Assembly (NCBI GenBank): GCA_045611785.1
Contig: JAZKXV010000026.1
Span: 1 to 64,000 of the forward strand
Reading direction: 5' to 3'
Source of the DNA: JAFTYO01 sp045611785
Lineage (GTDB): Bacteria; Pseudomonadota; Alphaproteobacteria; RF32; CAG-239
Length of the DNA: 64,000 bases
This document shows positions 1 to 8,631 of the stretch, piece by piece. Made by a program: the position numbers and the translations under genes. The stretch's first letter is position 1. Each line of letters starts with the position of its first letter. The notes beneath the pieces were generated by a model, which was not told where the DNA came from, made no database searches, and worked only from the letters and a program-made list of their open reading frames with translations.

Positions 1-225
1 TTTAATACAAATGCCTTGAATTTTAAAATATCCTTTAGCACAACTTTCACATTTATATTTTTTAGTTTTGCCTGATAAACACATCTCTGAAGAAACAGCT
101 GCATATCCTGTTGGGCATTTGGTATAATTATACCCTTCGCAGACGTCGGCTTTCGCTTGTACGGACATTGTTGAGAAAAACGTTGCGACGAATGTTAAAA
201 CCAAAAATTTTTTCAATAAATTCAT
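1..225 (-). CDS. Cys-rich exported protein, 3' end cut by the window edge
   Basis: The first 75 codons of a gene run off the left edge. The product begins with a clear signal peptide: MNLLKK, a hydrophobic core, then a likely cleavage site near SVQAKA. Its mature part is Cys-rich, with spaced C..GY elements that recall small disulfide-bonded EGF-like repeats. A site AGAAGGT lies 7-8 nt before the ATG at 225. I infer export to the periplasm or cell surface. No specific family is recognised because the rest of the gene is missing. Confidence 0.7.
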   Translation of the reverse strand, partial: MNLLKKFLVLTFVATFFSTMSVQAKADVCEGYNYTKCPTGYAAVSSEMCLSGKTKKYKCESCAKGYFKIQGICIK

Positions 226-628
226 AGCATTACCTTCTATTATAATTGTGTCATAAATCAGTATTCATAATCGATAGATACCAACTTATTACATAAACCC
301 TATAAAAACATTCATATAAAATATTGTATGTTGCGCATATTTTTTGTTAACAATATATTAATTTTTCATGTTTTGCAAACACTAATTTAACATTTTATTA
401 ACCATCTAATGCATCAAAGAAAAAACTTCAGCAAAAGTAAAATTATCAGGTTGATAAAAATAAACAAAGAATGGTGCTTTAGTTATTTTTGCTTGACTTT
501 TAAGACATTATCTACGAACATCATTTACAATAACATTATTTGCCGGATTTTTCTAAACCCATGAATTTCAGAAAAATATAATATGGTAGCATAATCATGC
601 GTAAACTAAAATTTGTAAGGAGCTAAAA
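226..628. other. Intergenic region, AT-rich, divergent promoter region
   Basis: About 400 bases lie between two divergent genes. A TTGACT hexamer near 493 could be a -35 box for the rightward gene, but the matching -10 is poor. I see no RNA gene, repeat or small reading frame with a ribosome site. Confidence 0.4.
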
Positions 629-1492
629 ATGTTAAAAAAGATAGTACCAGCATTCTTGGTTTTAATGTTCAGCACTATATCATGTGGTATATTAAATAAT
701 GTATACAACGCTCCTTCTGAAGATATAGCTGAAAGTAGTAAGATGCATATCAATGAACATGAAAAAATGCAAGCGTATGTGAAAAATGCACCCAAAAACA
801 TAGAAAATTATTTACCAATTCTAGAAAAACATGGTTATGGAATGCGTGATATCAGTAAAAAAAGCAACAAAGAATTTACAAAAGTACCTTTACTTGATGG
901 CGATTATGTCATTGGAAACAAAGGGGCTGAATATTTTGCTGAATATGACAAACATGGCGACTTAATGGGCTGCGTAAAACAAGAACTGGTTGAAGTTGGT
1001 GATAATAAATTTACTCAAGTTTTGTATGAATATCGTATACAGGATGTATATAACTCTTTAGAAATGAAAATGGAATTAAAACATGTTTTAATAGTAAGTT
1101 ATGACGCAAACACCAAAAAAGCATCACAATATATATATAGTGCTGATGGGGAGCTATTATGCAGTAAAATAGGTGATGATTTATATGTTTCAGAAACTGC
1201 TCGCAATATGATACCCAATTGGAAAAATAAGATAGATTACACAGATGACGCCATAACAGTCTATACTTATGAACCAACTCCGGGAGCACCGGTTATAATA
1301 TATAAAAGAGATACTCTACCAAGAAGAGCCCTAAAAGAGCTTATGTCTCCTTTTATTAGTGTTGGAGCTGTTGCTTTTTTTCTAATCCTGCCTTTATATA
1401 TGACAGAAAGTCTCCCGGAAGAATTCTTTTATCCATTTCTTATTCCATTTGCCTACTTTGAAACTTTTGATAAAGATATATATATTAATTAA
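629..1492 (+). CDS. Predicted lipoprotein of unknown function
   Basis: The 287-residue product starts with a lipoprotein signal peptide, with lipobox STISC at residues 15-19, so the mature N-terminal residue would be a lipidated Cys. The middle is mixed and soluble. One or two hydrophobic segments near the C-terminus (about residues 235-275) suggest a second membrane contact, which is unusual for a simple lipoprotein. The site AAGGAG is 5 nt before the ATG. Its 3' end overlaps the convergent crcB by 4 bases. No family is recognised. Confidence 0.75.
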   Translation: MLKKIVPAFLVLMFSTISCGILNNVYNAPSEDIAESSKMHINEHEKMQAYVKNAPKNIENYLPILEKHGYGMRDISKKSNKEFTKVPLLDGDYVIGNKGAEYFAEYDKHGDLMGCVKQELVEVGDNKFTQVLYEYRIQDVYNSLEMKMELKHVLIVSYDANTKKASQYIYSADGELLCSKIGDDLYVSETARNMIPNWKNKIDYTDDAITVYTYEPTPGAPVIIYKRDTLPRRALKELMSPFISVGAVAFFLILPLYMTESLPEEFFYPFLIPFAYFETFDKDIYIN

Positions 1493-1848
1493 GCAACAAA
1501 TACCACAATTTTCATTCCAAGCACAAGTGCTGCAAAACCAATAATTATAGAAGCCAATAAATATGAAAATGCTTCAATATAATTATTGTCATTTATAAAT
1601 GTCGAAAAGTTCAGTAAATATGTTGAAAATGTGGTAAATCCTCCAAGCAAACCTGTCATAACAAACAGTTTGATATTTGAATTATCTTCCAAATGTTTTT
1701 GAAAATATGTATAAGCGCAACCTATTAAAAAAGCACCCAAAATATTTACGATCAGGGTTCCCCAATGTGAGTTAAATTTTAAGCACACCAACCATCTTAA
1801 AACAGATCCGATACCACCACCTATAAATACGCCTAACACTGAATACAT
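1489..1848 (-). CDS. crcB: CrcB/Fluc fluoride ion channel
   Basis: This 119-residue membrane protein matches the small dual-topology fluoride channels in length (usually 110-130) and in motifs: GGGIGSVLRW at the N-terminus and GGFTTFSTYL in the middle, with four hydrophobic segments. The family exports toxic fluoride. The copy stands alone, so the working channel would be a homodimer. I looked upstream for a fluoride riboswitch and saw none. The ribosome site is weak (GAGAAG). Confidence 0.93.
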   Translation of the reverse strand: MYSVLGVFIGGGIGSVLRWLVCLKFNSHWGTLIVNILGAFLIGCAYTYFQKHLEDNSNIKLFVMTGLLGGFTTFSTYLLNFSTFINDNNYIEAFSYLLASIIIGFAALVLGMKIVVFVA

Positions 1849-1972
1849 CTTTTATCTTCTCATAAAATTAAAAATTTAATCTATTAACTACCCATTTACA
1901 TAACATTTTTAAGCATCATATCAGACATAAAGTAATAAAAAAGTAAACAAGCTCAATTTATTTAAGAGGTTT

Positions 1973-2001
1973 TTTGTTGCAAAATTTATTTATTCATTAT
2001 A
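1973..2001 (+). promoter_or_regulatory. Candidate sigma-70 promoter for the ACP-like cassette
   Basis: TTGCAA, 17 bases, then TATGTT. It follows directly after a T-rich stretch. The TTGCAA box and spacing are shared with the promoters of the related cassettes at 7027 and 11608. Confidence 0.45.
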
Positions 2002-2023
2002 TGTTGCCAATCGAAATGTAATT

Positions 2024-2293
2024 ATGGTGTCAATTAAAAAACAAATTAGTATGAACAAGCAGGTTTTAGAGTGTATTACGGAGTTCTTGGAGAAAACCAA
2101 CAACCAACCATGTCCCATTACTCCAAAATCCAACCTCATAATAGAGTTCGATTTAGACGGCTATGACTTGGATAAACTTGGAGAGGCTCTGGAAAAAAAG
2201 TTTTCAGTTTGCATTGATAATTTCACTGTTGAAAACTGGGAAACTGCTAATGATGTTATTGAAACTGTTTGCAAGCTGGTTCGCAAGCAATAA
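2024..2293 (+). CDS. Acyl-carrier-protein-like protein without the carrier serine
   Basis: The 89-residue product has the ACP pattern of a helix, a 'DLDGYDLDKL' segment and two C-terminal helices ending in a TANDVIETV-type motif. Where ACPs carry the phosphopantetheine Ser of DSL, this protein has Asp (YDL), so it probably cannot be loaded by the normal route. It resembles the C-terminal part of the ACP at 6650-7027. The gene has no Shine-Dalgarno site (the context is TAATTATGG) and sits behind a TTGCAA-N17-TATGTT promoter. Similar arrangements precede the genes at 7027 and 11608. The role is unknown. Confidence 0.6.
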   Translation: MVSIKKQISMNKQVLECITEFLEKTNNQPCPITPKSNLIIEFDLDGYDLDKLGEALEKKFSVCIDNFTVENWETANDVIETVCKLVRKQ

Positions 2294-2301
2294 CCCTACG
2301 C

Positions 2302-2330
2302 AGTTCTGAGCATGAAACTCAGAACTTTTT
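2302..2330 (+). terminator. Rho-independent terminator of the ACP-like cassette
   Basis: The stem AGTTCTGAG/CTCAGAACT is followed by TTTTTATTTT. Nearly the same stem ends the related genes at 6650 and 11009, which supports a shared cassette origin. Confidence 0.85.
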
Positions 2331-2340
2331 ATTTTAAAAA

Positions 2341-3033
2341 TCATCTACCGAAAACAGTATCTTTTGACACTATATTTGTAAAAAAACGTTCCGAATATCT
2401 TCTTTTTTCATCTGAAAAAAAATCTGATATCTCTGTTTTAACATCTTCCATTTTTTCAGCAATTCTTTGCTTTTTTTCTTCCCTTTTCTCTTTAGGAAAT
2501 TTCATAATCAAATGACTTATGTATGTTGCCACATTGTTTGGTTTTGTATCACTGGCTAAATTAGACCTTGATATACGTTCTGCTCTCAAAATTTCCGATA
2601 TGGGAGATCTTAATCTTAAATTTTGCGCATTTACATTTTCAACACAACCGACAAGATATTTATTGTCTACTTTTCCTTTTATAAACCTACCGTATGCTTG
2701 CAAAAAACAAAACTCTTCCATCGGTATATCAAAAACCAATTTTGTATCAGCAGCTCTATCATCATTAAAGCAAGCAAAATCATCTCTTTGCATACTCTGC
2801 CAGAATGTATCTTCATTATAAACAGAAACCATACTGGTTAAATAATTATATGAGCCTCCTTTTTGTTGCAGATTACATTTAGCAGCATATCTGTTAAAAA
2901 TCAGACCGTTTGCTTTAATATTTCTGACGTTTTCACCGTTTCCCATAACACAACGATGCACAAGCCTCACCCAACCTTTTTTTAATGAAGGTAATTTTTC
3001 TAATTTATCATATTCAACAAAACTCATCTTCAT
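2341..3033 (-). CDS. Hypothetical protein, faint ADP-ribosyltransferase-like pattern
   Basis: The 230-residue product has no signal peptide or membrane segment. The N-terminal half holds RLVHRCVMG followed by an 'NIKANGLIFNR' element and a later DTKLVFDIPMEEF strand. This order loosely recalls ART-fold enzymes but is not sufficient for a call. The C-terminal 60 residues are highly charged and probably helical. A site AGAG precedes the ATG. It converges on the ACP-like cassette, with the terminator lying between them. Confidence 0.6.
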   Translation of the reverse strand: MKMSFVEYDKLEKLPSLKKGWVRLVHRCVMGNGENVRNIKANGLIFNRYAAKCNLQQKGGSYNYLTSMVSVYNEDTFWQSMQRDDFACFNDDRAADTKLVFDIPMEEFCFLQAYGRFIKGKVDNKYLVGCVENVNAQNLRLRSPISEILRAERISRSNLASDTKPNNVATYISHLIMKFPKEKREEKKQRIAEKMEDVKTEISDFFSDEKRRYSERFFTNIVSKDTVFGR

Positions 3034-3165
3034 AAAACTCTATATTTTTCTTTTGAAATATTACTCATTATTGATACCTAAATCAACACTTTTTTATTGC
3101 ATTTTATATATTGACAAAAACACAAAATATGCTATTTTTTAAAAAACACAAAAAAGGATTTTTAA

Positions 3166-3579
3166 ATGAAAATATTATCACCTCAAGAAATACAAACTCA
3201 GATAAATGCTGCTAAAGAAAAAAAATTTACACCAGCAGGAAAAGACGGCTTAAAACGATTAAAACTTAGCTGTTGTCATGCTTTAAGAAAAGCAAGTGAA
3301 AAAATATCTAACACACTCTCCGAAGATACAGCTATTGTGTCTGCTATTGGTTTTGGAGTACTAGGTTTTGCTGCCCTTGAAAAAATGTCAACAGGCCAAA
3401 CTTTTTCTTCAGGTGTATTAATTCCTTCAGCTATAGCAGCTTCATTACCATTGGTTTCAAATGCAGCTGAAAAAACCAGTCTTGCTTTAAGAAATTTAGA
3501 AGCAAAACTTACAAAAGAATTAAGATTAAATAAGATAACAAATCAAGCTATTATTACTAAATCAGGACTAGAATTTTAA
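3166..3579 (+). CDS. Hypothetical protein with two hydrophobic segments
   Basis: The 137-residue product is basic at the N-terminus. It has two small-residue-rich hydrophobic stretches (about residues 60-80 and 83-105) that could be membrane helices or a helical hairpin. A strong AAGGAT site precedes the start. Its stop overlaps the start of the next gene (TAATG), so the two are translationally coupled and probably function together. No family is recognised. Confidence 0.65.
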   Translation: MKILSPQEIQTQINAAKEKKFTPAGKDGLKRLKLSCCHALRKASEKISNTLSEDTAIVSAIGFGVLGFAALEKMSTGQTFSSGVLIPSAIAASLPLVSNAAEKTSLALRNLEAKLTKELRLNKITNQAIITKSGLEF

Positions 3580-3980
3580 TGGTAAACCACATAAATATAG
3601 ATGACTATTCATTTTTAACAGCAGATAACGTATTATATCTGTTTTTTCCAGAACAACATGAAGAGGTAATTGAAGCTAAAACATTATATAATACACAGAA
3701 TGTTTTGTTATTAAAACGCAATCAAATATATTATGTTTTTAAAGATATTCCTGTTGACATTAGAGAACTTCTTAACACTATCCAAACATTAACTTTTGTT
3801 GAAATGAAAGGCGACAATCAAACTATTGCGCGTGGCTACGAAGTAGAAATTACCCAAAATGTAAATGTTCCTAATATTGACAACATAGAAACTTCATTTG
3901 ATAGCGATTTTAGTTTCTTAAAAGAATATATAAATGATGATGAATACAACCAATTCAAAATTATTTTAGGAATAAAATAA
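3579..3980 (+). CDS. Hypothetical protein coupled to the upstream gene
   Basis: The 133-residue soluble product begins at an ATG overlapping the previous stop codon. It has alternating strand-like segments (NVLYLFF, NVLLLKR, IYYVFK) and an acidic C-terminal half. It is roughly similar in size and position to the 137-residue protein at 15277, which also follows a small hydrophobic protein. That resemblance is by layout only. The function is unknown. Confidence 0.65.
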   Translation: MVNHINIDDYSFLTADNVLYLFFPEQHEEVIEAKTLYNTQNVLLLKRNQIYYVFKDIPVDIRELLNTIQTLTFVEMKGDNQTIARGYEVEITQNVNVPNIDNIETSFDSDFSFLKEYINDDEYNQFKIILGIK

Positions 3981-3983
3981 AAT

Positions 3984-4835
3984 TTAAATATCTACTCCAA
4001 AATAAAACCATTCATCACCGATTAAAGCCTGATGATTTGGCATAATTATGTATCCGTCTATATCCGATTTTATAACTTCACCATTATCATAGACTGCCAC
4101 AATCTCATCTTTTGCAATTTTGGTTAAATGAGCATAATCTTTAGTAAATTTTCCGTCTGCTTTTTTAACTTCATAATTTAATAATTGTATAATTTGTTGT
4201 TCTTGAACATCTGTAACCTCATCATCTATAATATCATAATGTGATAAAACATTCAAAATAGCTTTTTTTGCAATCTGCGCAGCTTTTTCCGATTTATGAA
4301 AACCACATTCTATAGTAATAGCTGTTTTATTGTTTTCAAAAGCATATTTTTCCGTACAATAGTTTTCTATATTTTCATTACCATCATATATTTGAGGCCA
4401 TCCGGCTAACGCACTTTCTACCGGCATTAATGATAACAATTCTAAATTATCTTGCGTCGGATAATCAATAAAAGCAAACTCTTTATCATTTGGACAATGA
4501 GTAGAATGAATATCAAGCATAATATCTGCTTCTGATATTTCTTTTATAAGCACATTAGCAATCTTTTGCTCATTGGTTATAGGGTTATCATGAAACCTAA
4601 CCACCCTGTTTAAGTTTTCATCAACATAACGAGCATCCATTTTATTTGCCATCATATTTACACATGGTATAAAAGTAACACTACCAGATTTTAATTTTAT
4701 CTCACCTTTTTCAATTAAAGAAATTATCTCATTTTGTGCAATTGTTCCGGCTGTTTCATTTCCATGAACGCCACCTAAAAACAATATATTTTTTCCTGTA
4801 ACATCAGCCCTAAAATTATATTTCTTATACATCAT
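3984..4835 (-). CDS. Succinylglutamate desuccinylase/aspartoacylase-type zinc hydrolase
   Basis: The 283-residue product is a member of the AstE/AspA branch of the M14 fold. These enzymes hydrolyse amide bonds of N-acyl amino acids. Visible zinc ligands are GGVHGNE (His24, Glu27) and DIHST (His110). DENLNR (72-77) matches the substrate-binding Arg motif and ITIECG supplies the catalytic Glu near 176. The start lies inside the end of the upstream GNAT gene, with AGGGGGT at the junction. The second ATG, at 4832, has better spacing. Pairing with an N-acyltransferase gene suggests linked acylation and deacylation. The substrate is unknown. Confidence 0.85.
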   Translation of the reverse strand: MMYKKYNFRADVTGKNILFLGGVHGNETAGTIAQNEIISLIEKGEIKLKSGSVTFIPCVNMMANKMDARYVDENLNRVVRFHDNPITNEQKIANVLIKEISEADIMLDIHSTHCPNDKEFAFIDYPTQDNLELLSLMPVESALAGWPQIYDGNENIENYCTEKYAFENNKTAITIECGFHKSEKAAQIAKKAILNVLSHYDIIDDEVTDVQEQQIIQLLNYEVKKADGKFTKDYAHLTKIAKDEIVAVYDNGEVIKSDIDGYIIMPNHQALIGDEWFYFGVDI

Positions 4836-5664
4836 ACCCCCTATTTGATTGATTTATCACATGTGGATTAACATGTTTTCTATTATACAATTTTATACCA
4901 GAATTATTTTTAGCAAACTCAATTGTTTTATCTTTTTTATCATACGAACAACCAATAAACCCCCTAGATAACAACATATCAATTTGTGCAAAATTTGAAT
5001 ATGGAACTTTTATTGACGCTTTTAATATGTTGTTTTTGCTGGTGATATTGTGGTGCATTAATGCAATTTTTCCACCATCTGCAGGATCAATTGTACAAGC
5101 AAACATATTAAAACCATTTTTAAAATATGGTGGCATATTCCACTGATTATTTCTATCAATAATTGAGAAAGCATCTGTACAACCAATTGCTTTTGCCAAG
5201 TTTAATCTGTATTGTATCATTACCTGATTTAATCCGTTTCCTCTGTATGATGGATGAACACAATCGCCTCCTAAAGAAACCGCTAATTTATTTGTTTCTG
5301 TATCAAATAATTTTACCGGATTATTAGGTATTTCTGATTCCAGCTTTTTTTCATTATCGCAAACACAAATATATGACATGCCTACAAGTTTAGATCCGAC
5401 AAATGCGCCTATGTACATAATATCTTCATTATCAAAAACCTGATGATAATATTCTGCACTGTGCTTATGTATAAAACATTCTTCACCTTTATTTAAATGG
5501 CTATAAATCAAACTTGACAGTTTGCTCATATCTTCAACATCTGTTCTTGATAGCATACGTACAACAAATTTAGGCATATTAGCATGTTGTTCACCATTTA
5601 TCCTAGATATATTTCCTTTCCAGACAGGAAATTGGTTTACTACATATTGCTCAATATTTATCAT
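4825..5664 (-). CDS. GNAT-family N-acetyltransferase
   Basis: The 279-residue product has a GNAT core with motif A at HPSYRGNGLNQ (acetyl-CoA pyrophosphate loop), preceded by the strand MYIGAFVGSKLVGMSYICV, and carries an extra C-terminal domain of about 80 residues. I start at 5664 because AGAGGAAGAAAA precedes that ATG. An in-frame start further upstream lies in a terminator hairpin. The gene overlaps the aspartoacylase-like gene and follows a 26-codon peptide gene and a strong terminator. It may modify that peptide or an amino acid; this is inference. Confidence 0.8.
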   Translation of the reverse strand: MINIEQYVVNQFPVWKGNISRINGEQHANMPKFVVRMLSRTDVEDMSKLSSLIYSHLNKGEECFIHKHSAEYYHQVFDNEDIMYIGAFVGSKLVGMSYICVCDNEKKLESEIPNNPVKLFDTETNKLAVSLGGDCVHPSYRGNGLNQVMIQYRLNLAKAIGCTDAFSIIDRNNQWNMPPYFKNGFNMFACTIDPADGGKIALMHHNITSKNNILKASIKVPYSNFAQIDMLLSRGFIGCSYDKKDKTIEFAKNNSGIKLYNRKHVNPHVINQSNRGYDV

Positions 5665-5682
5665 TTTTCTTCCTCTAAACAC

Positions 5683-5709
5683 AAAAAAAGCGGGAGATAA
5701 TCTCCCGCT
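5683..5709 (-). terminator. Strong terminator between the peptide gene and the GNAT gene
   Basis: On the minus strand a 9-bp stem AGCGGGAGA/TCTCCCGCT with a 3-base loop is followed by seven T. It lies 25 nt after the peptide stop codon and about 20 nt before the GNAT start, so GNAT expression requires read-through or antitermination. Confidence 0.9.
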
Positions 5710-5734
5710 AGACATTGTAATGTTAATTTAATTA

Positions 5735-5815
5735 TTAAACACACCCAACAGCTATGGCAGGAGACCTAAGTCCTGACATTTTTTTGCTTTTGAGTTGTTT
5801 AGATAAATTAAACAT
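5735..5815 (-). CDS. 26-residue peptide gene (leader or precursor peptide)
   Basis: An ATG at 5815 with a good site (GAAGGAAATAAT just upstream) opens a frame of 26 codons. The peptide has a basic N-terminal half (SKQLKSKK) and a small, neutral C-terminal half ending SPAIAVGCV. There is no run of one rare codon apart from four Lys, so a classical amino-acid attenuator is not obvious. A peptide, a terminator, then a GNAT and an amidohydrolase could also be a ribosomally made, modified peptide locus. Confidence 0.55.
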   Translation of the reverse strand: MFNLSKQLKSKKMSGLRSPAIAVGCV

Positions 5816-6013
5816 ATTATTTCCTTCATAAATTTTAAATTATGATAACAGCATTTTTTTAATTTGCAAATATTTTTTTTAATTAATTACAATTAAACAC
5901 AGTCATCAAGCACTATAAACTCTGAAATATAATTTTTATAAGCTTTCATTGTTGCAAATAAAGTACTTATATGCTAACTGTATATAGTAATTAAAAACTT
6001 TGAAAGTTGTGCT

Positions 6014-6592
6014 ATGTTAAATCTTGGAATAAAACCATTAGAAAAATTTATGTTACCTACCGAAATTGTAGGAAACAGAATTATAATTAAGCAAAGAACT
6101 CATGAATTTGATGAACAATTGTGGCAACTTATAGATTCTTCAAGAGAGTTTTTGCGTCCTTTTTTATATTGGGTAGATGATACAAAATCTATTGAAGATG
6201 TTAAAAAAGTTACAGATATCTTTCTAAATAATTTTAACGAGAAAAATTCTTTTGAATATGTATTTTTAGATAAAGAAACAAAAAAACTTGTCGGTGCCGG
6301 AGGTGTACACACCATTTGCTATATGCATAATTATGCAGAATTTGGTTATTACCTTGATAAAAACACAACTGGAAAAGGCTATATCACAGAGTTTGTAAAC
6401 TTACTTTCAGATGCATTATTTAAAGCAGGTATTCACCGGCTTATCATAACTTGTGACACTATGAACAAAGCTTCTGAAGCTGTTGCAATACGTTGCGGTT
6501 TCAATTTAGAAGGAGTTATGAAAGAATCTCGACTTGGATATAATGAATATCGTGATAACTTTTTATACGCAAAAATAAATCAGCATAAATAA
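6014..6592 (+). CDS. RimJ/RimL-type GNAT acetyltransferase
   Basis: The 192-residue product matches ribosomal-protein-N-acetyltransferase-like GNATs: an N-terminal IIIKQRTHEFDEQLW segment, the acetyl-CoA loop NTTGKGYITEF, and IITCDTMNKASEAVAIRCGF, the typical 'N..S..v..k.GF' end motif. The family acetylates protein N-termini or small molecules; the target here is unknown. The ribosome site is weak. A downstream ATG (14th codon) is possible, but it has no better site. Confidence 0.82.
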   Translation: MLNLGIKPLEKFMLPTEIVGNRIIIKQRTHEFDEQLWQLIDSSREFLRPFLYWVDDTKSIEDVKKVTDIFLNNFNEKNSFEYVFLDKETKKLVGAGGVHTICYMHNYAEFGYYLDKNTTGKGYITEFVNLLSDALFKAGIHRLIITCDTMNKASEAVAIRCGFNLEGVMKESRLGYNEYRDNFLYAKINQHK

Positions 6593-6610
6593 AGTATCTT
6601 TATTAAAACA

Positions 6611-6650
6611 AAAAAGCAGTCCTGAGCCATAAACTCAGAACTGCTTTTTT
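6611..6650. terminator. Bidirectional terminator
   Basis: AGCAGTCCTGAG pairs with CTCAGAACTGCT and is flanked by A and T runs on either side, serving two convergent genes. It is the same stem family as at 2302 and 10955. Confidence 0.85.
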
Positions 6651-7027
6651 TAACGTTCATTAATCAAATTATAAACCAAATTAACAACGTCTTCAACTGT
6701 TTGACAATTTTCAGCCATTTCATCCGGAATAGAAATTGAATACTTACGCTCAAGCTCCACCACAAGTTCAACCAAATCAAGACTATCATACGATAAATCA
6801 TGCCAAATATTTGAACTTAAATTAACATCACGGTTAAAATAGCTACATTCACTTTCAAAAAAATACTTTACATACTCAAAAATATCTTTCTTGAAATCTG
6901 TAAGTTGTTGCTCTGGAGGAGCCTCTTTCTCTTTTTGCTGTAAAAATGAAATAACATCTTTTCTGTTTAGCCTTAAACGAGCAATCATCTCGTCTACTTG
7001 CAATAGTTTTCTGTTCTTTGATTCCAT
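6650..7027 (-). CDS. Acyl carrier protein with an extra N-terminal module
   Basis: The 125-residue product has a C-terminal ACP domain: DSLD at 81-84 (Ser82 is the phosphopantetheine site), then ELERKYSISIPDE and VEDVVNLVYNLI. The first 30 residues (KLLQVDEMIARL...) form an extra helical module shared with the protein at 11009 (KLAQVDELIKCL). The gene has no ribosome site and starts in the context TATAATTATG. No fatty-acid or polyketide genes are nearby, so it is not the housekeeping ACP. Confidence 0.82.
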   Translation of the reverse strand: MESKNRKLLQVDEMIARLRLNRKDVISFLQQKEKEAPPEQQLTDFKKDIFEYVKYFFESECSYFNRDVNLSSNIWHDLSYDSLDLVELVVELERKYSISIPDEMAENCQTVEDVVNLVYNLINER

Positions 7028-7077
7028 AATTATATACGTTTAATTAAACTAAGTCACAATAAGAATTTGTCTTTGTA

Positions 7078-7106
7078 TATTAATCGTATTTGCTAATTTT
7101 TGCAAT
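7078..7106 (-). promoter_or_regulatory. Candidate promoter of the ACP cassette
   Basis: Read on the minus strand: TTGCAA, 17 bases, TAATAT. The -35 box begins right after the T-run of a short hairpin, as in the 11608 cassette. Confidence 0.5.
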
Positions 7107-7114
7107 AAAAATTT

Positions 7115-7169
7115 CTCGCATATGCGAGGATAAAAAATTTGGTGCTCCAAAGTTGATGAATTGTTAGAA
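7115..7169 (-). repeat. tRNA-3'-end-like remnant with hairpin; 31-bp repeat copy 1
   Basis: On the minus strand a GAGCACCAA element (7139-7147), which looks like a tRNA 3' end, is followed by an AT spacer and a CTCGCATATGCGAG hairpin. The block 7139-7169 is identical to 8632-8662. Read on the plus strand, the part beyond the tRNA-like bases encodes KVDELLE, like the N-terminal module of the nearby cassettes. Confidence 0.5.
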
Positions 7170-7303
7170 TCTATTCTAGAGAATGCTTATGACATCAATA
7201 ATGGTTATGAGCAACGGTATGACAATAAAGATTAATTTTGGATATTTATTTTTTACTAAATATATGATAGACTAAAATCAATGTATTTATGAGGAGTTAT
7301 AAA

Positions 7304-8575
7304 ATGATTACATTTTCTGATATTGTTAATTTTCCATATGATGAACAAAATGTTGATAATGATATCAGACACTTACTTACAACAGGAGAGTTTAAACCAG
7401 CCTATGAAGATGCTGTAAGGGCGTTTTTAAGCTCAGAAATCCAAAATTGTGCACAAAGTATAAATGATGAAAATTTCCACCTAAATGTATTTAATCAAGG
7501 TTCAATGAGTGAAGATGCCCTAAAAAAAACACCAGCAGAAATTACTCCTTTGCTTGATAGACTTGGATTTGAACCACAAAAACGAGAATTTTGGTACAAT
7601 TATTTTGTAAATCCTAAATATGGACAACAAAAAGCACCTCCGCTTTCTATATTAATGCATAAAAATAAAAAAGAAGCTATTACACCATTTGGTTTAGTAA
7701 CAGACCCTTTTTATACAGTATATACCGAAATACACGAGTTAATGCACGGAGCACAGGCAAAATATTTTACTTCATCAAATTCAGATAAGACAACATTAGA
7801 ACACTACGAATTATTGTATAAAGGATTGTCTAGAGATGAAGCTAAAACAATTCAAAAAGCTAAAAATCCTAACTCATCCAAAGATTCTCATTATGAAAGA
7901 TGCTTTATTGAAATGCAGGCAAACTCAGCAGCCACTTGTTATATGATGCTACAAGCAATGAGAACCGGTGATGAAAATATAATAAATATGGTAGAAAAAC
8001 GCTTGCTTAATGAATCTGCCGCAATGTCCGGAGCATTAATGAATGAAAGATTGGGATTGGCTTATTTTGAATATCCGGCAACAAAACAAATCATCGAAGA
8101 AGTAAAAGCTGGTAAATGTTCGCATTTATTGAATGAAAAAGGATTGTTAAATTGGCAAGAACTTTATAAATATACCAAAGAAAAAATTGATAATATGGGG
8201 TATTCCAAAGAAGATATGTTGACTTCGCTTGAAACAGCTAAAATGTTAAAAGATATCAGAACTAAACATCCCGATAATAAAGCAGAATTCTTAGATGCTG
8301 TTGAAAAACAGTCAGCAAATTTAGAGCATCCTCATAGCACAATATTTAATCACTTTGTTGAGGCTCAAAGAATTTATCAACGAGATAAAAGTAAAAGATT
8401 GCATAATTTTTACCACAGATTAGGAGCTAAAACATTAAGAGATAAAATGTTGACGGAAGCAACAGAACAAGCTGTTCCACAAATTGAAGAATATAGAAAA
8501 ATTTACAAGGAAACACAGATTAATAAAAATTATATGCTTTCTAATATTATACAGTCAATAAAACCACAGAGATAA
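7304..8575 (+). CDS. Predicted zinc metallopeptidase, cytosolic or effector-like
   Basis: The 423-residue product carries a zinc-binding motif HELMH (residues 144-148) within YTEIHELMHGAQ. A downstream helix FIEMQANSAATCYMM has a Glu (about 203) that could be the third ligand. The same arrangement (HEYAH, then EMHSETFAYTIMLM) occurs in the ankyrin protein at 17831-20527, so the two share a catalytic domain. There is no signal peptide. I start at 7304 because GAGGAG lies just before it, inside a longer possible reading frame. The substrate is unknown. Confidence 0.7.
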   Translation: MITFSDIVNFPYDEQNVDNDIRHLLTTGEFKPAYEDAVRAFLSSEIQNCAQSINDENFHLNVFNQGSMSEDALKKTPAEITPLLDRLGFEPQKREFWYNYFVNPKYGQQKAPPLSILMHKNKKEAITPFGLVTDPFYTVYTEIHELMHGAQAKYFTSSNSDKTTLEHYELLYKGLSRDEAKTIQKAKNPNSSKDSHYERCFIEMQANSAATCYMMLQAMRTGDENIINMVEKRLLNESAAMSGALMNERLGLAYFEYPATKQIIEEVKAGKCSHLLNEKGLLNWQELYKYTKEKIDNMGYSKEDMLTSLETAKMLKDIRTKHPDNKAEFLDAVEKQSANLEHPHSTIFNHFVEAQRIYQRDKSKRLHNFYHRLGAKTLRDKMLTEATEQAVPQIEEYRKIYKETQINKNYMLSNIIQSIKPQR

Positions 8576-8631
8576 AGAAACCATATTAATCGGATACAAA
8601 AAACCTCGCTTTTTTGCTAGGATTAAGAAAC

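Noticed and set aside
1849..2023. Fluoride riboswitch before crcB
   Set aside because: The short upstream region on the minus strand lacks the conserved fluoride-aptamer pattern, so none is claimed.
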